Shown here piece by piece: positions 8,972 to 15,997 of a stretch of DNA of 19,020 nucleotides (position 1 is the stretch's first letter; each line of letters starts with the position of its first letter). The notes beneath the pieces were generated by a model. That model did no database searches, was not told the origin of the DNA, and saw nothing but the letters and a program-made list of their open reading frames with translations. The translations under genes were made by a program, and so were the position numbers. The DNA comes from Planctomycetota bacterium (lineage in GTDB: Bacteria > Planctomycetota > PUPC01 > JACPCR01). Where the stretch lies: NCBI GenBank assembly GCA_030740295.1, contig JASLXP010000928.1, positions 1-19,020 on the forward strand. The letters are read 5' to 3'.

Positions 8972-8991
8972 TGTCGCCTGGTCGACCCCGC

Positions 8992-9070
8992 GATCGTAGC
9001 TGCGGCGTCTCGCCGCAGAAATCCGGTGGCGAGAATCCGCCACCACAATTGTCTCCGCATGGCGCGGAGA
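8992..9070. terminator. Three tandem hairpins between convergent genes
   Basis: The 116-base gap between the DUF4838 stop and the PQQ-protein stop holds three consecutive perfect inverted repeats: CTGCGGCG-TCT-CGCCGCAG (9000-9018), GGTGGCG / CGCCACC (9025-9031 and 9038-9044) and TCTCCGC / GCGGAGA (9052-9058 and 9064-9070). They follow GATCGTAGCT (8992-9001), the third copy of the element at 692 and 4227. Lying between convergent genes they could stop transcription from both sides, although no T-tract follows. Their similar GC-rich design also suggests a palindromic repeat family. Confidence 0.6.
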
Positions 9071-9087
9071 ACTGACGGAGGCAGACT

Positions 9088-12000
9088 CTATTCCTTCCCA
9101 ATGCAGTAGAGATACTCGTCCCCTCGGATGTAGAGGCGGTTCCCCTCGGCGACGGGTGAGGCGGAGAAGCCTTCGGGCATGCCCCAATGGCGGGACACTT
9201 GCTCGATCTTATTCCGTCCAAGCTCTCGATATTCGCGGCCGGGCATGAAGGCAACCATGGTCCCGGTCATGCCGATGACGATGATGGCGTCCCTGGTGAG
9301 GATTGGGTTGGCGTAGACCGTTCCATAGACGTGCAGCCGATTTCTCCTCTCCAGATCGAGAGCCAGATCCTGCGTGTAAATGACCTCCTGCTTCTCCGTA
9401 TCGATCACAAAAAGAACGCCGTCGTAATTGACCACGTAGGTCAGACCTTCGTGGTAGAGCGGAGAGGCGATAAGGTTGTCACGCGCGTTCGTCTTGATGT
9501 CTGTGAACAGGTTCAGCTTCCCTTCATCCGTAAGAGCGGGTTCTTTCGATGAAGTCGGCACCTTTGCTTTGAAGAATCGTCCGACGGAATTGAAGTGGAT
9601 CAGATTGCCGCCGCCCACAATGGCTGTCGGGACGTTGCCTTTATCCAGGCGATTCTGCTGCCAGACTGTTTTGCCGTCCCATGCCTGGATCAACTTCCGG
9701 TGCACATAAATGAACGGCTTCCCTCCGATCTCCACCGGGGCTGGGGACTCAAAGAAATGATCGCCGTAAAGCCGGTCGTCCTTGAGCACCTCATTGCGCC
9801 AGGCCACCTGACCGGTATCGGCATCGAAGGCGACCAGGTCTTTCAGGAAGACCACGAATTTGCCGCCAATAAGAAGCGGTGACGACGGATAACCGTGGTG
9901 CTTGGTCATGCTGCTAATCTGAGAGACCCATTGGCGATTACCTTCGAGGTCGTAACGCACGGCGACGCCGCTCGAGTTCCAGACGTAAACGGCTTCGCCG
10001 TCGGAGCAGGGAGTGCCAATCACCGTTCCGTGGAATTCTCCCCATTTGTGGTCGTATTTGTCCTTGTCCAGCTTGACCATGGAATCTCGGATTTCGCGTT
10101 GGAGAGTGGCCTTCTCTTTCAGATTCGCTGTGGATGGCCACATTTCAGTGAACGAATCGTTGATCTCCTGGAGGCGTGATGCCTTCTTCCTGATCTCTGT
10201 GAGCCCTGGTTTTGCCTGCTCCGCCTCGGACAAAGAATCGAAGTAGTTATTGGTGCGAATCCAGAGGATTTTGCCGTCGGTCTTGTTCAGGCAGACCAGG
10301 TCGTCCGGCTCGGAGAGGAGATAGATCCGGTCGCCGATGATGACCGGGCTGCTCGAACTCCAGAAGGGAAGCCGAGCCTGCCAGAGAATGTTGGTAGTTT
10401 CTGTTTCGTAAGGCGGAAGGGCCCTGACTGAGACTCCCAGGTTCCACAGAAAGGCGTGGATAGATTTTTTCTTCGGCGCCCAATCGAACTTGCACAACAG
10501 GCGATTCCACCCGGCCTTCAAGACGACTGACGCGCTCTTGTATTTCATGTCTCTTGGCTCGCCGTTGAGCCAGACCTTCAGGTTCTTACGAGCCTTGAAG
10601 CCGAACCCGGCCTTGCCGCCGGCTTCAGACAAAATGTAAGTGTGCGCGTACGCGACCCCGGTCTCTGCGGCGAGCCGGGCCGAGAAGTCAGCGATGTTCG
10701 TCTTCACTTTGACGGCTTTCCAGGTTGCGCCGCCCGTTTCTTCACCGGCATCAGGCTGGAGTGACAACTCATCGAAGAAGGCGTGCTCCATGCCTTTGTC
10801 TTCTTCATCAAGGAAAGGGCCGAGTAACAGCCATTCCGTAACCGCTCCCCATTTGGCGGGAGAGCCGCCAGCCTTTGCGTTCGTCGGCTTCGCCGCACTG
10901 CAGCGCAGGTTCTTCATCAAATTACTTATTTTCTCCCACTGGAGAGGAGGTGAGGCATCGGGAAATCGGCCGGTCCAGTCTCCACGGAAACCGATGATCC
11001 TGCTGCGCTCGGTGTGTTCATCTCCAAACAGTTCTTCTGTCTCGGTCTCCTTTGCAGGTTCGGCGGCGGTCCTGGTTTCACCAACCGTCCTGAGCGGCTT
11101 TCCGCGGACGGGGCCAACACACCAGAGCTTACCTTCACCGCGAATAAAGATGCGGTCACCATCAAACGTCGGCGTAGCCACCGATCCGTCGCCCAGGTCG
11201 TTCTCCGCCAGGAGGCGGAACTTTCGCCCGGGTTGGAGGATCAACGTAACTCCAGAGTCATCGTGGATGAAGAGTCTGTTGCCGGCAAGATTCAGCGAAG
11301 GAGCGAGCTCGGCATCAATCTCCAATTCTTTTGAGAAGACCTTCGCGCCGGTCCCTGCATCAAGGACGAAGTAAGTTCCTTCCTTCGACACCGTATGGAT
11401 CAGCCCCTCATGGACAACAGGCGATGCATAGAGGTTGCCTTCGAGTTTCGTTTCCCAAAGCCTCGTTGGGGCAACGCTCTTCGTTGGAGTTACAGCTTTA
11501 GCCGGGTCTGGAGGAGGCCCGCCTGAAGGCGATACTCCAACTCTCACTGCCCGCGACGTCTCGCCGATAAAGTAGATCACATCTCCGCTCACCACGGGGC
11601 TCGATACCGACAGCGATCCGAGTTGGGTCCCCAGCTTCTTGCCATCTTTCAATCGGAAGAGACGGCCCGTCGGTGTGACCACACACTTCGCCCCACCTGC
11701 ATCCACAACCGCGGCCGTTCCAAAGGCAGGTTCGGCATCCTTCTGCCATATGGTTTTTCCGGTCTTCGCATCGAGGCAGAAGAGATCGCTGACATGGACG
11801 ATGAGCTTGTCGCCGGCCAGCAGCGGCGATGCTGATCTGCCCTCATCTTCCAGCGGCTCGATATCGATGAATCGAATCCACTTCGGTTTCCCGTCCAGGT
11901 CATAGCAGGCAACGATGCCCGTTCCCCAAAGTCCGTACACGTGGCGTCCATCCGTGCAGGGACTGGGTGACGCGAAACCACAATCCGTCGGAGGGTCAAG

Positions 12001-12345
12001 TTTTTCAGGGTCAGGTTTCTCTCGCAGTTGATCCGCGCCATTCGCTTTCTCCCACAGAACTTTGCCACTGGCCTGGTCGATGCAGATCAGCTTGTCTGGA
12101 TCCGCCGTGAGAAAGATCTTGCCGCGAGCCGCGACCGGTGAAGAGAACCCGTGGTCGATCTTGATGTTCCAGACGATGTTCTCGTCTTTTGCCCATTTCG
12201 CCGGCGGCTGTGAGCCAGGGTAGTGTCCGGAGCCGTCTCCTCTCCATCCAGTGGAGCGACCTGGTTCCGCATACGAAAGACTTGACAGCAGAATCGCTGC
12301 AGGAAAGAGGAACGAACTCAGAATCATACTTTTCTCACTATCCAT
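9088..12345 (-). CDS. Large secreted PQQ-like beta-propeller protein with internal duplication and inserted domain
   Basis: Exported protein of 1085 residues built from two BamB/PQQ-type propellers. Such proteins in planctomycete-like bacteria are of unknown function and usually lack proven PQQ binding. The start at 12345 is chosen for its signal peptide (MILSSFLFPAAILLSSLSYA) and GAGGG four bases upstream; a GTG at 12390 overlaps the previous stop but adds a non-signal leader. Propeller 1 covers about 30-412, with repeats such as SSPVAARGKIFL, ICIDQASGKVLWE and CLDAKTGKTIWQ. A second opening motif GFRGDWTGRFPDASPPLQW at about 452-470 copies GWRGDGSGHYPGSQPPAKW near 33-51. An unrelated domain (about 500-640: WLLLGPF, FGFKARKNLKVWLNG, LKAGWNRLLCKFDW) follows, then propeller 2 to the end. 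Last gene of the three-gene operon. Confidence 0.85.
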   Translation of the reverse strand: MDSEKSMILSSFLFPAAILLSSLSYAEPGRSTGWRGDGSGHYPGSQPPAKWAKDENIVWNIKIDHGFSSPVAARGKIFLTADPDKLICIDQASGKVLWEKANGADQLREKPDPEKLDPPTDCGFASPSPCTDGRHVYGLWGTGIVACYDLDGKPKWIRFIDIEPLEDEGRSASPLLAGDKLIVHVSDLFCLDAKTGKTIWQKDAEPAFGTAAVVDAGGAKCVVTPTGRLFRLKDGKKLGTQLGSLSVSSPVVSGDVIYFIGETSRAVRVGVSPSGGPPPDPAKAVTPTKSVAPTRLWETKLEGNLYASPVVHEGLIHTVSKEGTYFVLDAGTGAKVFSKELEIDAELAPSLNLAGNRLFIHDDSGVTLILQPGRKFRLLAENDLGDGSVATPTFDGDRIFIRGEGKLWCVGPVRGKPLRTVGETRTAAEPAKETETEELFGDEHTERSRIIGFRGDWTGRFPDASPPLQWEKISNLMKNLRCSAAKPTNAKAGGSPAKWGAVTEWLLLGPFLDEEDKGMEHAFFDELSLQPDAGEETGGATWKAVKVKTNIADFSARLAAETGVAYAHTYILSEAGGKAGFGFKARKNLKVWLNGEPRDMKYKSASVVLKAGWNRLLCKFDWAPKKKSIHAFLWNLGVSVRALPPYETETTNILWQARLPFWSSSSPVIIGDRIYLLSEPDDLVCLNKTDGKILWIRTNNYFDSLSEAEQAKPGLTEIRKKASRLQEINDSFTEMWPSTANLKEKATLQREIRDSMVKLDKDKYDHKWGEFHGTVIGTPCSDGEAVYVWNSSGVAVRYDLEGNRQWVSQISSMTKHHGYPSSPLLIGGKFVVFLKDLVAFDADTGQVAWRNEVLKDDRLYGDHFFESPAPVEIGGKPFIYVHRKLIQAWDGKTVWQQNRLDKGNVPTAIVGGGNLIHFNSVGRFFKAKVPTSSKEPALTDEGKLNLFTDIKTNARDNLIASPLYHEGLTYVVNYDGVLFVIDTEKQEVIYTQDLALDLERRNRLHVYGTVYANPILTRDAIIVIGMTGTMVAFMPGREYRELGRNKIEQVSRHWGMPEGFSASPVAEGNRLYIRGDEYLYCIGKE

Positions 12346-12386
12346 GAATCCCTCAATACACCTTTCGGGAGGTTCCTGCTTCACGG

Positions 12387-13673
12387 TCACGTTCCCTGTT
12401 GAGACTGAAAAGGCAGGGCTGCTTGACTCCGGTAGAACTGGCTACCCCATTCGCTCACTTCGCTGGGGAGCAGGAAGCATCCGCCGTCTCGGAAGTGGCC
12501 GCCGTCTTCGATGTGGCGGGCGAAAGCGCGCTGCATGGTCGTCTCGCGCGGAGCCTTGGTGATGTCAATCATGTTGCGGCCGAAGACTGCCTCAAACGTT
12601 GCCCCGTTGCCACCCCGGACAGGGAACAGGTAGACCTCCTTCTGAAAGCGGACCAGGTTCGACGTCGAAGGCAGAAGCGTCTCGAATTGGGCATCCAGCA
12701 ACCACGAGTAACAAGTGAAGCCCACGAACGGCCGGTCTGAAAAGTGCCTTGGAAAAAAATCCATGGCCTGCCGCAAAGATTCGCCGCACTCGTCATGGGC
12801 CAGGGGTGACCCGGATGCCATGTGAAGCTCGATGATCGGGTCGCCCGGCGCCAGCTCTTGATGCCATTCGTTTCTGGCCAGGGATATCTGCTGCGGCATC
12901 GCGTGGCCCCGCGGGTCGATGGGGTGGCCGGCGATCTCGGTGTCCGTGTTGTTCAGCTCACTCGTCCACGCGCCGGAGCTGTCGCTGACGCCGCCGGCGC
13001 CATCCACCTGGCCATCGAAACGGTAACGGATGCCCGGTTCGCTGAGTGCAACCACGGTGCCTTTTATGCGATGCCGGAACACGCGCAGCTTTGCCAGCGA
13101 ATTGCCGAAAGCATAGGTCAGCCGCCCCACGCGGAGAACGTTGCCAACCCAGTATTCTCTCGTCCAGCCGAGGAGGGACGGCCGGATTCCCCAATGGCCG
13201 CCGAAGTCCATCCGGCAGTCATCGCCCTCCAGCCGCAGCTTCAGATAGAGCACCGTATCGCGGAACACTTCAAACGGGATGTTTCGCCTCCGGTAGAACT
13301 CCTCCAACTGCGGGGTGCCGGAGAGAAGCACGAGCACGTTGAAAAGCCCGGCATCTCTGCCCAGCGCGGTTGTCAGCTCAGGCCACTGCCTGGCAAATGC
13401 CGGCCTCTCCTCTGACTGGAACAGGCAGTAATGGCAGTACCAGGCGAGAGCGTTGAGCGACGGGTTGGGGCGAATCACGTCAGCCGCGTGAAGGATGGCC
13501 TCCACGATCTCCTTCGGCAGAAACACTTGCTCGCAGACTCGGCGGATGAAGTCCTCACTCAGGAAGACAAGTTCCCCCTCCGGCATCCGGCGCTGGCTCA
13601 GCTCCCAGTCCGGACGGAGAGTTTCAGCGCCGTCTTCGATACCGAGTGTATTGACGACTTCATCGAGATTCAT
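12387..13673 (-). CDS. Acyltransferase-like protein (DUF5596 + GNAT_C domains)
   Basis: Cytoplasmic protein of 428 residues resembling the two-domain acyltransferase-like family with an N-terminal DUF5596 (NAT_N) region and a GNAT-like C-terminal domain. No substrate is known for the family. N-terminal features are LSEDFIRRVCEQVFLPKEIV and the helical ALAWYCHYCLF segment, followed by GLFNVLVLLSG and the FRDTVLYLKL helix. The C-terminal part shows VLRVGRLTYAFG, the polar DTEIAGHPIDPRG loop, PGDPIIELHM, and the family hallmark TCYSWLLDAQFETLLPSTSN near residues 327-346. The ATG at 13673 follows AGGGA seven bases upstream, which overlaps the stop of the preceding gene nine bases away; coupled translation with the CocE-like gene is likely. 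The PQQ protein follows 41 bases downstream. Confidence 0.75.
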   Translation of the reverse strand: MNLDEVVNTLGIEDGAETLRPDWELSQRRMPEGELVFLSEDFIRRVCEQVFLPKEIVEAILHAADVIRPNPSLNALAWYCHYCLFQSEERPAFARQWPELTTALGRDAGLFNVLVLLSGTPQLEEFYRRRNIPFEVFRDTVLYLKLRLEGDDCRMDFGGHWGIRPSLLGWTREYWVGNVLRVGRLTYAFGNSLAKLRVFRHRIKGTVVALSEPGIRYRFDGQVDGAGGVSDSSGAWTSELNNTDTEIAGHPIDPRGHAMPQQISLARNEWHQELAPGDPIIELHMASGSPLAHDECGESLRQAMDFFPRHFSDRPFVGFTCYSWLLDAQFETLLPSTSNLVRFQKEVYLFPVRGGNGATFEAVFGRNMIDITKAPRETTMQRAFARHIEDGGHFRDGGCFLLPSEVSEWGSQFYRSQAALPFQSQQGT

Positions 13674-13682
13674 GGTTGTTCC

Positions 13683-15350
13683 CTACACCTCCATCACGGG
13701 CAGATGCAGAAATGACGGATGCTCCGCATCGTGGAGAATCTGCTGCCTGGCGATTTCCGGTTCTGCTCCGGAGAAAGGTCTGGCCATGGTGTTTTGGTTC
13801 GGGACGATCCGGGGGTGGCAGCTACTCGTGATCAAGAGCGCGATGCGCGACCCCTGCGGAAACACATACGCGGTGTGGCCCATCTGGATGTGAATCTTCG
13901 TTGGCGTATCAGGTTCGAGCGGCTTCGGTTCGCTCCAGCTTTCTCGGTACTTGCAGCGGAGGGAACCGTAAGTGAAGCACGTTACCGCGCCCGACGGCTC
14001 GACCACGCAGAGCCGGGCGATGAAATCCGTATCCAGTGCGCTGCTGGCCACCCATAGTTCGAGCTCGATGTTCCCAACGACGGCAGTTGGACTTGGCAGC
14101 GGATCGCTCCGGTAATAGACGAAATCAGATCGGTCGAACAGCGGGCGCTGGTCCTGGGGGCCGCGGGCTTCGATGCCCTGGAACACTGGGCCCCCGCACG
14201 TGGGCATCGGATCTTCAGGGTCGTAGGTGTAATGGTCAGGCGGTTCTTGCCCTGGCGTTTCGCGGTCGAGCCGGCCAGGGCCGCTTCGAGTGTCCGCGTG
14301 ACCCTTCGAGCGCAAGAACCAAGTCTGATCTTCCGCGTTCGGAGGAGGCCAGTCGGCCAGGTCCATCCAGCGATTCGCTCCCATCAGGAAGACGCGGACG
14401 GGCGGCTCCTCGCTGAAACCGTCGTCCATATCCTTCATGTGGAAATCGAGGAAGCGCTTCTCGAAAGTGCGCACGCTCACGCAGGCTTCTTCAGGAAATT
14501 CCCAATCGCCGTAGCGGCGGTCCTGGGTTCCATCGTTGCCTATATGAGTGGCGTACGCGGCATGCCCCCACGGCCCGACGAGCATGCGCTGGCCCGTGCG
14601 AGCCGCGTCAGTTGCTCCGAGGTCCCGAATCCTGCCGTAAGTTTCGCATTGTCCCTGGAGGTGATGATCGAACCATGAGCCCATGTGATAGGCCGGGACT
14701 TTGATCGTCTCGTGCATCGGAAACTGATCGATGCTTGCCCAGTAGTCATCGTATCGGTCGTGCTCGAAGAAATTTCGGAGTGTCTCACATTCAAATCCGG
14801 CGATGTCGAACATCTCGTCCATGGTCGATGCCGAGTAGAGGTCGGACAGTCTGAATTGCCAGGGGTCGGTGCTTGTCCGAGTGGTGTTGCCGAGAGTCCA
14901 GCCGATCGCATTGCAGAGGGAGGGGCAACCGTCGTAGCGTGCCCAGTGGCGGAAGAAACTTGCCGAGGCCACCTGAGGAACGATGCAGCGCAGGGCCTCG
15001 TGTCCTCCGGCCGCGGCTGGGACTTGGACGAAGCCGAGGTAACTACCGCCGAACATTCCGATCCTGCCGTTACACCATTTCTGTTCGGCGATCCACGCGA
15101 TGGTATCCTGTCCGTCCCGCGCTTCGTCGACCAGGGGAGTGAACAGGCCCTCGGAATCGTATTTCCCCCGGCAGTCCTGGACGACCAGAGCATAGCCCTG
15201 ATCCACGTAGAGGGGAACCATGCGTCGACGGTGGTAAGGCGTACGCACCAGGAGAGTCGGGAACGGCCCTGGCCCGTCCGGCAGCCACACGTCCGCAGCC
15301 AGTCGCACGCCGTCTGTCATGGGGATCATTTGGGCAATCAGAGTTTTCAT
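13683..15350 (-). CDS. CocE/NonD-family (X-Pro dipeptidyl-peptidase S15-like) hydrolase
   Basis: Alpha/beta-hydrolase of 555 residues, normal for CocE/NonD enzymes, which cleave esters or acyl bonds. MKTLIAQMIPMTDGVRLAAD is the usual opening, followed by VVQDCRGKYDSEG. The nucleophile elbow is GGSYLG (Ser103). Asp228 (GSWFDHHLQG) and His263 (VGPWGHA) complete the visible triad. From about residue 310 there is the C-terminal jelly-roll domain (VRVFLMGANRWMD, LELWVASSALDTDFIARL, GSRIALLITSSCHPR). There is no signal peptide, so it acts in the cytoplasm unless exported otherwise. The ATG at 15350 overlaps the stop of a short upstream frame (ATGA) and has no Shine-Dalgarno motif. It is first in a tight operon with the acyltransferase-like gene, so it may hydrolyse an acyl compound linked to that protein. 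Confidence 0.88.
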   Translation of the reverse strand: MKTLIAQMIPMTDGVRLAADVWLPDGPGPFPTLLVRTPYHRRRMVPLYVDQGYALVVQDCRGKYDSEGLFTPLVDEARDGQDTIAWIAEQKWCNGRIGMFGGSYLGFVQVPAAAGGHEALRCIVPQVASASFFRHWARYDGCPSLCNAIGWTLGNTTRTSTDPWQFRLSDLYSASTMDEMFDIAGFECETLRNFFEHDRYDDYWASIDQFPMHETIKVPAYHMGSWFDHHLQGQCETYGRIRDLGATDAARTGQRMLVGPWGHAAYATHIGNDGTQDRRYGDWEFPEEACVSVRTFEKRFLDFHMKDMDDGFSEEPPVRVFLMGANRWMDLADWPPPNAEDQTWFLRSKGHADTRSGPGRLDRETPGQEPPDHYTYDPEDPMPTCGGPVFQGIEARGPQDQRPLFDRSDFVYYRSDPLPSPTAVVGNIELELWVASSALDTDFIARLCVVEPSGAVTCFTYGSLRCKYRESWSEPKPLEPDTPTKIHIQMGHTAYVFPQGSRIALLITSSCHPRIVPNQNTMARPFSGAEPEIARQQILHDAEHPSFLHLPVMEV

Positions 15351-15580
15351 CGGTCACGATCCGAGGAGACGGCACCCCTTGAGTTCGCAAGGAAGGCGCC
15401 TTCTACCCGGAGTTCGCTGAGCAATCCACCTCTTTGCGGCGGTCCGGACCAGATCCTTCGGCATATCTCGTTCAGAGTTTTGTCGCGGACGAAATGGTCG
15501 TCGAGGGCAAAATCGACGAGGCGTTTTCGCACGGCCTCGGCCTTCCCGATGGCGTCAAGTTGGGCACGTTTGATTGACAT
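15347..15580 (-). pseudogene. Short frame of unknown origin, probable gene remnant
   Basis: A 77-codon frame from ATG 15580 whose stop overlaps the CocE-like start codon. It has gene-like helical composition (RAQLDAIGKAEAVRKRLVDF, VRDKTLNEICRRIWSG, GGLLSELRVEGAF) but the last dozen residues look random. The same reading frame stays open upstream (15587-15688, ending GWAVAKVLGLSIERVEQNI) except for one TAA at 15584-15586, so the two pieces may be one broken gene. The pattern reminds me faintly of the region before the ATPase core in some large DEAD/DEAH helicases, but no Walker motif is present and I do not claim that function. It could also be a small real gene coupled to the hydrolase. Confidence 0.4.
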
Positions 15581-15643
15581 GAGTTAGATGTTCTGTTCGA
15601 CCCGCTCGATGCTGAGACCGAGAACTTTCGCAACAGCCCAGCC

Positions 15644-15663
15644 CCTGCGGTATCCGCCGCAGG
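15644..15663. repeat. Perfect inverted repeat at a frame junction
   Basis: CCTGCGG (15644-15650) and CCGCAGG (15657-15663) flank a six-base loop. The repeat lies where the coding-like pattern on the minus strand changes from a Tat-like stretch to the helicase-like remnant. It resembles the first hairpin at 9000-9018 in its TGCGGCG core, so it may belong to the same palindromic repeat family. Confidence 0.45.
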
Positions 15664-15744
15664 AGCACACAAGCTGGCAGAGGTCGCCTCAGCCTGGTGA
15701 CAGAAATCGCGCCGTGTTGCATTTGTCTGATGACTCTCCTTCAT
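15651..15744 (-). pseudogene. Possible Tat-signal remnant of a lost exported protein
   Basis: From ATG 15744 the minus strand reads MKESHQTNATRRDFCHQAEA then TSASLCA. TRRDF followed by a small-residue stretch is the pattern of a twin-arginine signal, common on Gfo/Idh-type oxidoreductases and sulfatases of this kind of bacterium. The hydrophobic core is interrupted by His, Gln and Glu, and the following sequence has no domain character. I take it as the eroded start of a gene whose body is gone. Low confidence because the match is short. Confidence 0.3.
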
Positions 15745-15997
15745 TAGCGAACGCCGTGACCCGTTCGCCTGGCCCGGTATCAGATGGCTGACGACCGGCT
15801 CAGGGGGCAAGTCTGTACTTATCATGGCTCTATGTTGATTCCGGGGTGCTGGCGAGAACACGAATCTACTGGCGCCCTGGAACCACCATAGAGCCTTCCG
15901 TTTTTCGGCGCCCCCGAATTGTCAAGCCAGAATGCGCCCGAAGGGTCGTTCTGGTAACGTTGATCCCCGTCCCCCACTCTCCCTAGGAGCAGCAAGA
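15745..15997. other. Intergenic stretch before the aminopeptidase gene
   Basis: About 250 bases with no gene I can support. Composition changes here from moderate GC on the left to very high GC from about 15,940 onward. The only functional site I see is AGGAG at 15985-15989, eight bases before the ATG at 15998. Confidence 0.4.

Noticed and set aside
10640..11374. 244-codon plus-strand frame opposite the propeller gene
   Set aside because: Ser/Pro-rich shadow composition; the opposite strand has clear propeller repeats.
15472..15861. 129-codon minus-strand frame taken as one gene
   Set aside because: Only the short TRRDF stretch looks protein-like; the rest is Ser/Pro-rich and the better coding pattern below 15688 is in another frame.
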